Below, in pieces: positions 1 through 8,843 of a stretch of DNA of 64,000 bases (position 1 is its first letter; each line of letters opens with the position of its first letter). The stretch lies in contig SVDN01000005.1 in the NCBI GenBank assembly GCA_015057825.1, positions 1 to 64,000 of the forward strand, in the 5' to 3' direction. A program made the translations under genes and the position numbers. Below the pieces are notes generated by a model. The model ran no database searches. It was not told the origin of the DNA and was given only the letters and a program-made list of their open reading frames with translations. The DNA is from Lachnospiraceae bacterium. Lineage in GTDB: Bacteria > Bacillota > Clostridia > Lachnospirales > Lachnospiraceae.

Positions 1-75
1 TACAACGGTCATACCCATGATCATTGATGCAACAAGTGTAGCTGTCATGATTTTTGCGAATTTCTTCTTAACCAT
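1..75 (-). CDS. Secreted or lipoprotein N-terminus, cut by window edge
   Basis: Only the first 25 codons are inside the window. They read MVKKKFAKIMTATLVASMIM and onward, a positively charged start followed by a hydrophobic stretch, which is a signal peptide. An AAAGGA ribosome-binding site lies just upstream of the ATG on the minus strand. The mature protein is outside the window, so no function can be given. Confidence 0.6.
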   Translation of the reverse strand, partial: MVKKKFAKIMTATLVASMIMGMTVV

Positions 76-253
76 TTTTTTAATCCTTTCATAAACCCTT
101 AGATTTGCTTGTTTTTTTGTTTGGTACTTATTTACTAAAGACAATTTATCACTCCAAACATTACAAAAAGCATTACATGGCATTAAAATTTTTAAATAAT
201 TTTTATTGCTTTGAAAATTTTGTAATGCCTATTATATTTTTTCAAAAAAACTA

Positions 254-300
254 TTGACATTTATTTTTTATTTGATACAATTTAATTGAGTTCAATTTAA
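254..300 (+). promoter_or_regulatory. Flavodoxin promoter with palindromic operator
   Basis: TTGACA (254-259), 16-bp spacer, TACAAT (276-281). The 19-mer TTAATTGAGTTCAATTTAA (282-300) follows the -10 directly; its core AATTGA-GT-TCAATT is a palindrome. The identical 19-mer sits in the same place in the promoter of the glutamate-cysteine ligase operon (21946-21964). A repressor bound here would block initiation. The dimeric palindrome suits a winged-helix regulator such as MarR, but that is inference. Confidence 0.75.
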
Positions 301-318
301 ATATCAGGAGGTTTCATT

Positions 319-711
319 ATGTCAGTAGCAGTAAGATATATGTCAAGATCCGGCAACACAAAACTTATCGCCGACGCTATTGCAGAAGCAGCGGGTGTAA
401 ATGCAATTTCCGTAACGGATGCAGGCGCCGCATTAAGCGAAAACGCCGATGTTTTATTTATAGGCGGTGCTTTATATGCATACGGTCTTGATAAAAATTT
501 AAAAAATTATTTGGCAGGCATAGATGCTTCAAAAGTTTCAAAAGCTGTTGTTTTTTCAACATCATCACTTACAAAGCATTCAATCGATTTAATCAAAAAC
601 GGCCTTGCAGCCAAGGGAATCGCGGTTGAAAACGAGTTCTTCTACTGCAAAGGAAAAAATGCCAAAAATTCAATTGAAGAAGCAAAGTCTTTTGCTAAAA
701 AGTTCCTATAG
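319..711 (+). CDS. Flavodoxin-family protein
   Basis: A 130-residue protein with the flavodoxin FMN phosphate loop near the N-terminus (SRSGNT, residues 9-14) and the alternating beta-alpha pattern of a short-chain flavodoxin. The family carries electrons on FMN; the partner cannot be told. There is no signal peptide, so it is cytoplasmic. AGGAGG lies 8 bases before the ATG. It is a single-gene unit with its own promoter and terminator. The promoter carries the same operator as the thiol-biosynthesis operon near 22 kb, which suggests a role in redox or thiol stress. Family assignment is firm; the physiological role is inferred. Confidence 0.85.
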   Translation: MSVAVRYMSRSGNTKLIADAIAEAAGVNAISVTDAGAALSENADVLFIGGALYAYGLDKNLKNYLAGIDASKVSKAVVFSTSSLTKHSIDLIKNGLAAKGIAVENEFFYCKGKNAKNSIEEAKSFAKKFL

Positions 712-728
712 AAATATTAGTTATAAGT

Positions 729-770
729 CAAAGGGTCCACTGTGTTTTCACGGTGGATTCTTTGCTTTTA
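729..770 (+). terminator. Intrinsic terminator of the flavodoxin gene
   Basis: CAAAG-g-GTCCAC arm pairs with a GTGGAT-t-CTTTG arm across a TTTTC loop, followed by CTTTTA. It lies 18 bp after the flavodoxin stop. Confidence 0.75.
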
Positions 771-875
771 AGCAAGCAAAAACTCATAGTCAAAACGAAG
801 CTTTTATAGTAAAATATAATTAAAGGAGGGGTATCGATTCATTAAATAAAAACTAGCTTATAAAGGGGATTTTAC

Positions 876-2267
876 ATGAAAAAGAAATATGTCTTGGATA
901 CCAATATTCTTATGACAGCGCCGAATATCGTTACTTCCCTGGAGGATAACGATGTCTACATTTCCACAACGGTTATTGAAGAATTGGATAATCACAAAAA
1001 CGACAGCGGTGAGCGAGGTTACAATGCCAGAGAAGCCATCAGACAACTTAAAGAAGCAAGTTTCAACTTTCTCGGCAACTACAGAGAAGGTGTTAATCTT
1101 TCCTCCGGCGGTACGCTTTATGTGTTTAACTCTTCAAACTTGTCCACATCCTGCATAAAAGAAGATTTCGACAACAAACTCTCTTCTTTCAGCATCGAGG
1201 ATGAGCTCAGCAAAAAACCCGACAACCGAATACTCTTTGATGCATATAGTTTAAAAGAGGTAACGGGAGATGCCACTCCGGTTATACTTATAACCAACGA
1301 TACAATTATGCAAATCAAAGCGGACATTGTAGGCATTACCGTTCAGGACTACAAAAATTCCGAGGTAATGACAAAAGAGCTTTATACAGGCTACGTTGAA
1401 GTAAATGATGTGGATCCGAAAATATTAAAATCTTTAAAGGATAACAAGACTATCAGTGCTTCTATAGTAGATAAAGAGCTTTATCCAAATGAATTTGTGG
1501 TTTTATCTTCCGAGTTTGAAAAAGTTCTTGCTTGGAAAAAAGGCGATGAACTGCTGTTTATAGAAACAAATAACGGACGCAAGTATCCTTTTGGTATTAC
1601 ACCGGGCAAAATCAAGCAAAAATTTGCTTTTGAGGCACTTCTTGCGCCGGCGGAAGAAATACCTCTTGTAATAATAAAAGGACCAGCGGGTACCGGAAAA
1701 ACTTTCCTTTCCCTGGCAGCGGGCTTGGACGGCGTATACGATGAAAAGGAAGGCTCATATGACAAACTTCTTATTACAAGGACAAACTGTCTGTCAGATG
1801 ATGAGCTTGGCTTTTTGCCGGGAGATTTGGATGATAAAATGACCCCGCTTCTTAAACCATTCTTTGACAACCTTGAAGCTATGATAAGGCAAAAAGGCGA
1901 AACAAGAGAAATGGCCAAAACTTTCATCGAAGATTTGTTTTATTCGGGAACAATCGAGATGGAATCCGTTGCATATATGAGAGGACGCTCTTTATCGCAT
2001 ACTTACTTAATTGTTGATGAAGCGCAAAATGCAACACCAAATCAGATTTTGGAAATCGTAACCCGTGCCGGCAAAGGCACCAAAGTTGTATTGCTGGGAG
2101 ACATCGACCAAATCGACAATCCAAAGCTTAGCAAAAGAAACAACGGTCTCGTCTTTGCATCGGAAAAAATGAAAGGCTCAAGCCTTGTTGCACAGCTCGA
2201 ATTTTCGCACGAAGATGCGGTAAGAAGCCCATTGTCCATAGATGCGGCAAAACGACTTACAATCTAA
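876..2267 (+). CDS. PhoH-family ATPase with N-terminal PIN domain (YlaK/PhoH2 type)
   Basis: 463 residues. The N-terminus is a PIN nuclease-like domain beginning with DTNILMTAP (residues 8-16). The C-terminal half is a PhoH P-loop ATPase: Walker A GPAGTGKT at residues 269-276 and Walker B IVDEAQ at about 379-384. PIN-PhoH fusions are ATP-dependent RNA-unwinding and ribonuclease proteins (PhoH2/YlaK). The length and order fit the family. An AAAGGGGA ribosome-binding site precedes the ATG. It is monocistronic, closed by a hairpin terminator at 2279. Flanking genes give no pathway clue. Confidence 0.92.
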   Translation: MKKKYVLDTNILMTAPNIVTSLEDNDVYISTTVIEELDNHKNDSGERGYNAREAIRQLKEASFNFLGNYREGVNLSSGGTLYVFNSSNLSTSCIKEDFDNKLSSFSIEDELSKKPDNRILFDAYSLKEVTGDATPVILITNDTIMQIKADIVGITVQDYKNSEVMTKELYTGYVEVNDVDPKILKSLKDNKTISASIVDKELYPNEFVVLSSEFEKVLAWKKGDELLFIETNNGRKYPFGITPGKIKQKFAFEALLAPAEEIPLVIIKGPAGTGKTFLSLAAGLDGVYDEKEGSYDKLLITRTNCLSDDELGFLPGDLDDKMTPLLKPFFDNLEAMIRQKGETREMAKTFIEDLFYSGTIEMESVAYMRGRSLSHTYLIVDEAQNATPNQILEIVTRAGKGTKVVLLGDIDQIDNPKLSKRNNGLVFASEKMKGSSLVAQLEFSHEDAVRSPLSIDAAKRLTI

Positions 2268-2278
2268 AATTGCATTTT

Positions 2279-2315
2279 AAAAGAGAGCTTTTCTTCTTAT
2301 AAAGCTCTCTTTTTG
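2279..2315. terminator. Bidirectional terminator between PhoH and AraC-GH39 genes
   Basis: AAAGAGAGCTTT and AAAGCTCTCTTT form a 12-bp stem with U-rich tails on both strands. It lies between two convergent stop codons (2267 and 2324) and can serve both genes. Confidence 0.8.
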
Positions 2316-2323
2316 TGTCTATT

Positions 2324-4834
2324 CTATTCATACTTTTTCTTTATAATAAGTAATCTCACCTCATGAGCTTCCAAGGTGCAGGTCAAATTGATTCTTCCCT
2401 CTCCCGCTCTTGTTACATATTCCCTTACTTGGGGTATGCAAACGGATTTTAAATACTCGGCTCCCAAATCGCTTATATATTCCGGTGCTCCCAGTTCTAC
2501 CCATTTATCATAGCCGGATCCGTTTTTTCTGTTTAAGGAAAATTCGCTTACGCTGTAATTTGATTCTTCCGCAGACTCCAATGTTATGGAAAAACGCTTT
2601 GTTTCCATTGTAGGAAAAGGCGTATATCTGTTTGTGGGCGTCATATCAAAAAGCTCTCCATTGGCATAAAGCGCGGAATAGTGATGATAGTTGTATAAAA
2701 CTATTTGGAAACTATCTTCATCTTTTGTAATAAAATATCCGTCCCCCGATTGCAGCTTATATCCTCCCAATTTTGATAAGAGCCAAAGCGCGTAATAAGA
2801 AGCTTTTTTTATACCCTTGCCTGTAAAAAGGCCCAATCCGCCATGAAAAGGAAGATTCGAAGCCAGACCCTTATTAACCAAATCCGACAAAGTCCAATAA
2901 CAGATACTTTTTACGCTATCATAATTTTCAAGTATGTTTTTTGCGATATAAGCCGACTGAAAGCAAGTATCCGTAAGTAATTCAATATGACTCAAAGTCG
3001 AATTCCATTCGCTGATGTAAAAATTATTATCTTCTATATAAGAAGAATATTTTTTCTTTATATCCCTAATGCTCTTTTTCATTAAATTTTCGTCATATTT
3101 GTAATGAAGCAAATTTTTCGAGCTGTTTTTCCAATAATACTTTTCCGGATTTGTAAATGAAGAATCCACAGCAATAGGGTAAAAATGATATTGAATGTAA
3201 TCAGGCAGACAGTTATCCTTTTTGCACAATGCAAAGAACCTCTCCAACCAGTCCCCGGACAGCAAGGCTTCGGAAGAGGCTGAAGGTGAAAAGAATCTAC
3301 TTGCCGGATTATGCTTTTTCACCGTAAAATAAGTTTCCCGGTAAAGCTCATAGTAAGGTTTTAATCCCCCAAGACCGAAGGCAAAATCCATCGTATCCGG
3401 TAAGTTCCAAACCGCCACCGGCCATGTTTCCACCTCAGCTCTGCCATATCTTTCATTTAGATGCATCATGATTTTGGAAACAAGCAATTTCCACAATTCC
3501 ATGTCTTTGGGAAAGCTTATTATGGAATTGGAAAAGCCTACCAAATGTTTTTTCGAAGATGCCAAATCCTCCGGCATATAAGAAAATTCCAAAATTGGTT
3601 TTAAATCGATAGAAAGAAGGAAATCAAAAACCGTATCCAGATAATTAAATACCAAAGTCGGTCCTTCTTTGTAGATATTTTTGTAAATCATCATATCATC
3701 ATCCAAAAGGCCGTGAAAGCGAATATATTTAAATCCTATTTCCTTTTGTATTTCCCTAAGGTTGTTCTGACAACCGGAAGATAAAATATCCGACGCCTTA
3801 CCTGTGGATATCATATTTAAAAAACTGTGATTAAGTCTTGTTCCCCTTTTTGAAACATCGCAGGCAGGCAAATCCACCAGCTTCAGAGTGTCGGAAACTC
3901 CCGACGGTATATGGGCTATGCTTCCTTCCAAATGCTTGCTTAAAGAAGACAAATCGTTCTTTTTAACAAGCATCCCGTCTTCGGCCACATCCATCGAAAG
4001 ACTCCCTTTTGTTTTTTCTTTTGCGTTTTTCCTATATTGGTGGGGTGTTTTATTGTACTTTTTCTTGAAATAAAAAATATAGCTTCTTGTATTTGGAAAT
4101 CCGTTTTTTTCCGCAACATCTTCTATACGGTAATTTGGATTAAACAAATCAAATATGCTTTTTTCCAACCTTACATTGGTTACATATTCCGAAAATGTTT
4201 GACCAAAGTATTGCTTAAAGGCTTTGGAAGTATAAGGCACGGACAGGTACAATGCCGATGACAACTGTGCAAGGGACAAATCGCTTGCGTAATTTTCATC
4301 TATATATTTAATAATCTTCTCCATTCTGTCCCCTTGTTTCGGACGAATTTCCACTCCGGAAGATTTTTTTGCTCTAAAAAAAGAAATCAGATGCTGCATT
4401 ATTGCGTAAAAGAAAGACTTATTAAGAAGCTCGTTGTCAAGATCCGGATTTTCGTTAAATTTAACCAAACGGGCCAAAAACTGTTTCAACAAGTCCACCG
4501 CTTGAGCATTGTTGTTGGTAGCGGAATTGCAATCAAACCAAAGGCTTGATGGATCCATAAAACTGTATTGCATATTATTGATACAGAAATCAAATACCGC
4601 CAGATTCCCGCCGTCTTTTGTAATGCTGAACATTTCGTAGGGATTAATCAAAATCAACTGATCCGTTTCCAAAATGCAATATCTGTTGCCGACCCTTATG
4701 CTTAAAGTGTCGTTTAAAACATAGTAGATTCTCAAGGAATTAACCCATGTTGATTTGCAGCTTACAGCCGGCGCAATAAAACAATGCATTTCGGGACTGT
4801 TGCAAAATTCCCACGATATATTGTCCTTAATCAT
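2324..4834 (-). CDS. AraC-family regulator fused to a GH39-like (xylosidase fold) domain
   Basis: 836 residues. Residues 1-150 look like an AraC-type cupin sensor; about 168-272 are a double helix-turn-helix AraC DNA-binding domain. From about 300 to the end the protein resembles GH39 beta-xylosidases. The GH39 acid/base motif, normally W-N-E-P, reads W-N-L-P at 476-479, so the acid/base glutamate is absent. The nucleophile region ISEWN keeps its glutamate (E609). There is no signal peptide. The gene is divergent from a sugar ABC operon with two esterases, so it is probably that operon's regulator, with the GH39 fold used to sense a xylo-oligosaccharide. AGGAGG precedes the ATG. Confidence 0.85.
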   Translation of the reverse strand: MIKDNISWEFCNSPEMHCFIAPAVSCKSTWVNSLRIYYVLNDTLSIRVGNRYCILETDQLILINPYEMFSITKDGGNLAVFDFCINNMQYSFMDPSSLWFDCNSATNNNAQAVDLLKQFLARLVKFNENPDLDNELLNKSFFYAIMQHLISFFRAKKSSGVEIRPKQGDRMEKIIKYIDENYASDLSLAQLSSALYLSVPYTSKAFKQYFGQTFSEYVTNVRLEKSIFDLFNPNYRIEDVAEKNGFPNTRSYIFYFKKKYNKTPHQYRKNAKEKTKGSLSMDVAEDGMLVKKNDLSSLSKHLEGSIAHIPSGVSDTLKLVDLPACDVSKRGTRLNHSFLNMISTGKASDILSSGCQNNLREIQKEIGFKYIRFHGLLDDDMMIYKNIYKEGPTLVFNYLDTVFDFLLSIDLKPILEFSYMPEDLASSKKHLVGFSNSIISFPKDMELWKLLVSKIMMHLNERYGRAEVETWPVAVWNLPDTMDFAFGLGGLKPYYELYRETYFTVKKHNPASRFFSPSASSEALLSGDWLERFFALCKKDNCLPDYIQYHFYPIAVDSSFTNPEKYYWKNSSKNLLHYKYDENLMKKSIRDIKKKYSSYIEDNNFYISEWNSTLSHIELLTDTCFQSAYIAKNILENYDSVKSICYWTLSDLVNKGLASNLPFHGGLGLFTGKGIKKASYYALWLLSKLGGYKLQSGDGYFITKDEDSFQIVLYNYHHYSALYANGELFDMTPTNRYTPFPTMETKRFSITLESAEESNYSVSEFSLNRKNGSGYDKWVELGAPEYISDLGAEYLKSVCIPQVREYVTRAGEGRINLTCTLEAHEVRLLIIKKKYE

Positions 4835-5099
4835 ACAAGCCTCCTATTCTATCGGTCCGTTTTTCCTGCTTTTTTATTCTCTCTAAATTCTTTATATCAA
4901 AATTATAATCATTTTTCAAGAAATAAATATCAAAAATTTATTCATATTTTACTCATATTTTCTTTTTGCAAAAATTATCATTATCAAAATGTACGTAATT
5001 AGTTAATTATCTGGATTTTAAATCCCCTTTTTTATCATTACAATATTTATACAAGAAAGACGAAAAATAAATGTTTATATTATGCGAGAGGTAAAACAA
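4835..5099. promoter_or_regulatory. Divergent control region of AraC-GH39 and sugar ABC operon
   Basis: 265 bp of AT-rich DNA between divergent genes. It holds a direct repeat TCATATTTT at 4942-4950 and 4953-4961, an 11-bp period that fits two AraC-type half-sites on one helix face. No confident -35/-10 pair was identified. Function as an operator is inferred from position and repeat spacing. Confidence 0.4.
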
Positions 5100-6617
5100 A
5101 TGGCAGAAAAGTCAGACGAAATTCTATTCGAAACCAAAGACATGTCCAAATTTTTCGGTCCGACTGTAGCTTTAAACAAAGTAAGTTTAAGTGTTAAGCG
5201 CGGCGAAATATTAGGACTGATCGGCGAAAACGGTTCCGGAAAATCCACTATTTCATCCATTGCCGCCGGCATTCAGCCTGCAAGCGAAGGTGAAATGTTC
5301 CTAAGAGGCGAAGCTTATTCGCCATCTTCTATGGTAGACGGAACAAATGCGGGCGTAGGAATGATTGTACAGGAAAGCGGTGTTGTTTCATCCATTTCCG
5401 TAGCCGAAAACATTTTTTTGGGACAGGCACAAACTTTCAGGAAATTTCTTGTTGTAAACAAAAAGAAAATGTATGAAGAATCAAAGCTTGCACTCCAAAC
5501 AATCGGAATGGAAAACATCAATCCAAAAACTCCAATGGGAATGCTGGATATGGAACAACGCAAGCTGATAGAGGTTGCAAAAGTAATGTATCACAAGCCG
5601 GATTTGCTTATGGTAGATGAAACTACAACGGCTCTTTCGCAACACGGTCGTGACATTCTTTACAAATTAATGGATAAACAAAAGGCCGAAAACAAATCGG
5701 TTATGTTTATATCCCATGACCTGGAAGAGCTTATGGAACATTGCGACAGATTGGTAGTGTTAAGAGATGGCAAATATATAGCTTCCGTTGAAAAGGAAGA
5801 TTTTGAACCGGAGCAGATTAAGCAGTACATGGTTGGACGTGAAGTCAGCAAGCACTACTACCGCGAAGACTTTGGCAAAGAAATAAGCGATGAAGTGGTT
5901 CTCAAAGTAGAAGACTTAACCACAGCTCACGGACTCTTGCAGCACTTTTCAATGGAGCTTCACAAAGGCGAAATCGTTGGAATCGGCGGTCTTTCCCACT
6001 GCGGAATGCACGAGCTTGCAAAAGGTATTTTCGGTGATGCTCCTTTACTTGGCGGAAAAGTTACACATGTAGCCAGCGGCGAAACAATAACATCGCAAAT
6101 CATTGCAATGAAGCACGGTCTTGGTTATGTGTCCAAAGACAGAGATAAAGAAGCTCTGGTACTTACCGCCAGCATTAAGGACAACATTGTAAGTGCGGGA
6201 CTTGATAAATTGAAAAACAAATTAGGTCTTATCGGTTCCAAAAAAGAAAGAAGATATGTACAAAAACAGATAGACTCCTTAAGCATCAAGTGTTCCGATA
6301 TGGAACAAGCCGTTCAATATTTGTCCGGCGGAAACAAACAAAAAGTTGTTTTTGGCAAATGGGTTGGCAGGCAGTCCGATATTTTGATTCTCGACTGCCC
6401 TACCCGTGGTGTCGACATCGGCGTAAAGCAGGCAATGTATCAGCTTATGGAAGATATGATAGCCGAAGGAAAGTCCATAATTCTTATTTCCGAAGAATTA
6501 TCGGAACTTATAGGAATGAGCGACCGTCTGATAATACTCAAAGACGGAAAAGAAAGCGCACAGTTTATGCGCTCACCGGAGCTTGAAGAAGGCATGATTA
6601 TAAACGCAATGATATAG
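5100..6617 (+). CDS. Sugar ABC transporter ATPase with two nucleotide-binding domains (RbsA/XylG type)
   Basis: 505 residues from the ATG at 5100. This start is preferred over the ATG at 5082 because AGAGGT at 5087-5092 is correctly spaced for it. The N-terminal domain has Walker A GENGSGKS; the C-terminal domain has the LSGGNKQK signature typical of RbsA/MglA/XylG ATPases. Its place is the cytoplasmic face of a CUT2-class monosaccharide or short-oligosaccharide importer. It is the first gene of a six-gene operon with two permeases, a binding lipoprotein and two esterases. The exact sugar is not visible; the context favours a xylan-derived one. Confidence 0.92.
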   Translation: MAEKSDEILFETKDMSKFFGPTVALNKVSLSVKRGEILGLIGENGSGKSTISSIAAGIQPASEGEMFLRGEAYSPSSMVDGTNAGVGMIVQESGVVSSISVAENIFLGQAQTFRKFLVVNKKKMYEESKLALQTIGMENINPKTPMGMLDMEQRKLIEVAKVMYHKPDLLMVDETTTALSQHGRDILYKLMDKQKAENKSVMFISHDLEELMEHCDRLVVLRDGKYIASVEKEDFEPEQIKQYMVGREVSKHYYREDFGKEISDEVVLKVEDLTTAHGLLQHFSMELHKGEIVGIGGLSHCGMHELAKGIFGDAPLLGGKVTHVASGETITSQIIAMKHGLGYVSKDRDKEALVLTASIKDNIVSAGLDKLKNKLGLIGSKKERRYVQKQIDSLSIKCSDMEQAVQYLSGGNKQKVVFGKWVGRQSDILILDCPTRGVDIGVKQAMYQLMEDMIAEGKSIILISEELSELIGMSDRLIILKDGKESAQFMRSPELEEGMIINAMI

Positions 6618-6627
6618 AGGTGAAGAG

Positions 6628-7590
6628 ATGGAAGAAAATACAGTAACAAAAAAACGAATCGATACAAAAAAAATATTCCGCTACGCTCCTCTTGCGGGAC
6701 TTGTGGTTTTGGTCATTTTCTTTGCGGTAGCATCCAAAGGCAGATTTTTAAGCAGTGCCAACATAAAAGTCTTGTTTAATCAGCTAATGATAACCGCTCT
6801 TATTTCCACCGGCGGTATATTTGCATTCACAGCCGGAGCCCTGGATATGTCCATGGGCGGATGTGTCTGTGTAGCTGCAATCGTTGCCGCTTTTGCGGGT
6901 GTTGCAACAAATTCCTTGCTGGTTATGTTGCTTGTTGTGGTTGGAATCGGCATAGGACTTGGCCTCTTAAAGGCATTTCTTGCAAAATACATGGATGTTC
7001 CAATTTTTATGTTAACCATCGTTTTAGGTATGGCTCTTTCCGCTCTTGGTGAAACGGTAATGGGTAATCTTACAAGCCTTTCCGTTTCCGACATCGTCGG
7101 AAAACAGCAAAATACAGTTCTTTATATAGCCATACTTGTAGCATTCTATGTGGTCGCAATGATTATATTTAACTACAGCACAGTGGGAAAAAGCGCAAAA
7201 CTTGTAGGCGGCAATCCAAGAGCTGCGGATCAAACGGGTATAAACGCAAACAAAACAAAGCTTTATGCTTTCTTGCTGGGTGGTATTGGTATCGCTCTCA
7301 CGGCGTTTATAGTTCTTATGAGAACAAAAAGCGTCAATGCCTCAACCGGCGGCAACGTAGGTATGGATATGATGGTTGCCATAGTACTTGGCGGTATGCC
7401 ACTTGCGGGAGGCGCAAAATCCAGAATCAGTGCGGCTTTAATCGGTGCGGGTATTGTAACGGCATTAAACAACGGACTTATGGTTATAGGTACCGATTCG
7501 GGCTATATACAGCTTATTCGAGGAATATTATTTATGATCGTGGTATTTATTACGGGATTCAGCTACAGAACGAATCTGTTGCCCCGATAA
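6628..7590 (+). CDS. Sugar ABC transporter permease (RbsC family), first of two
   Basis: 320 residues, strongly hydrophobic with eight to ten predicted membrane spans and the BPD_transp_2/RbsC pattern (GALDMSMGG, IVLGGMPLAGGAKS). It starts 10 bp after the ATPase stop with AGAGGTGAAGAG as ribosome-binding site, so it is translationally linked. Two distinct RbsC-type permeases occur in this operon, which suggests a heterodimeric channel instead of the usual homodimer. Substrate specificity is not visible. Confidence 0.9.
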   Translation: MEENTVTKKRIDTKKIFRYAPLAGLVVLVIFFAVASKGRFLSSANIKVLFNQLMITALISTGGIFAFTAGALDMSMGGCVCVAAIVAAFAGVATNSLLVMLLVVVGIGIGLGLLKAFLAKYMDVPIFMLTIVLGMALSALGETVMGNLTSLSVSDIVGKQQNTVLYIAILVAFYVVAMIIFNYSTVGKSAKLVGGNPRAADQTGINANKTKLYAFLLGGIGIALTAFIVLMRTKSVNASTGGNVGMDMMVAIVLGGMPLAGGAKSRISAALIGAGIVTALNNGLMVIGTDSGYIQLIRGILFMIVVFITGFSYRTNLLPR

Positions 7591-7634
7591 ATATATAACA
7601 TTATTTCATATCATTATAATGAGGAGGAAAAAAT

Positions 7635-8828
7635 ATGTTCAAAAAAGTTTTGGCTATGCTCCTTGCCGGAGTTTTAGCCGCAGCAGCGTTGGTTGGATGT
7701 GATTCATCAGGCGGATCGTCATCGGGCTCAGGCACATCCGGTGCAAGCGGTGAGTGGAAATACTTGGCCGAAGGTCAGGTTTACCCTGAAGAAGAAGTAA
7801 AAATCGGTGTTACAACTTACAACAAAACCGATACTTCTTTCCTTTGTTTAAAGCAGTATTGCGACTATCTTGAGGAATACTTAAATATTAAATTTGTTTA
7901 TTCCGAAAATCTCTCATCTGCTGAAGACGAGACGGCATTTATCGAAAACTGTGCCATTTCCGGATGTAAAGGTATTATCTTTACTTACGATGTAATCGGT
8001 CACGATGTTATCGATTTATGCGAAGAATATGAAATTTACTGTCTTCTCGGACCTTCTGACGTAAGTCTTCCACAGGGCGATGTTTACGAACAGTACAAAA
8101 CAAACGACTACTGGTTGGGTGGTTTAACAAACGGTAATTTCAACTACCAGGCAGGTAAACTTTGTGCCGAATATCTCGGATCACAGGGCTGCAAAAACGT
8201 ATTTTATGCAGCAGGCATGACAATGGTTGAAATGTTTGCCCAGGCACTTAAAGGCTGGGAAGACGGTGCATCAGCATATCCTGAAATGACATTCAAAGTT
8301 GTTGAAGGTTTCCCTGATATGAGTGCAGACTTCCAGGCAGCACAAAAAGAAGCATTGGCAGACCCTACATGTGATGGTGTATCAGGTCTTGCAAACCCTG
8401 TTTATTGGGCACAGCCAATTGCCGATGCAGGTCGTGACGACATTAAGCTTGCATGCGGTTCGGGCGGACTCGATGAAAACAACCGTGCAGCAATGGAAAG
8501 CGGACTTATGGATTATGAAACAATCCAGTTACCTGAAGACTTTACAATGTCTGTAGTTATGCTCTTAAACGTTCTTGACGGCAATACAGATATGGCTAAA
8601 CCAAACGGTGTAACGGAACTTATCGATATGGCTATTATCGGCGTAGACAATTATGACGACTATATGGCATATTACAACATTATTCAAAGCGGTGAGCAGT
8701 TCTACGACATCAACGATGTAACAAGCTGCATCAAATCGCTCAATCCGGATGCATCATTTGATAAAATGTTAAGCATTTACCAGGAAAGAGATATTAGTGC
8801 AATTCAGGCACGACATGCTTCATACTAA
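7635..8828 (+). CDS. Sugar ABC transporter substrate-binding lipoprotein
   Basis: 397 residues. The N-terminus is a lipoprotein signal with lipobox LVGC at residues 19-22, followed by a serine/glycine-rich linker (about 23-40) and a periplasmic-binding-protein type I fold. It would be anchored outside the membrane and deliver ligand to the two permeases. It is placed between the two permease genes and has a strong GAGGAGG ribosome-binding site, as is common for the binding protein, needed in excess. The ligand is unknown; the neighbouring esterases suggest an acetylated oligosaccharide or its product. Confidence 0.88.
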   Translation: MFKKVLAMLLAGVLAAAALVGCDSSGGSSSGSGTSGASGEWKYLAEGQVYPEEEVKIGVTTYNKTDTSFLCLKQYCDYLEEYLNIKFVYSENLSSAEDETAFIENCAISGCKGIIFTYDVIGHDVIDLCEEYEIYCLLGPSDVSLPQGDVYEQYKTNDYWLGGLTNGNFNYQAGKLCAEYLGSQGCKNVFYAAGMTMVEMFAQALKGWEDGASAYPEMTFKVVEGFPDMSADFQAAQKEALADPTCDGVSGLANPVYWAQPIADAGRDDIKLACGSGGLDENNRAAMESGLMDYETIQLPEDFTMSVVMLLNVLDGNTDMAKPNGVTELIDMAIIGVDNYDDYMAYYNIIQSGEQFYDINDVTSCIKSLNPDASFDKMLSIYQERDISAIQARHASY

Positions 8829-8843
8829 AAGGAATTGATAACA

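Noticed and set aside
815..830. TATAAT followed by AAAGGAGGGG between the flavodoxin and PhoH genes
   Set aside because: No -35 at a fitting distance and no start codon behind the purine run; the PhoH gene has its own closer ribosome-binding site.
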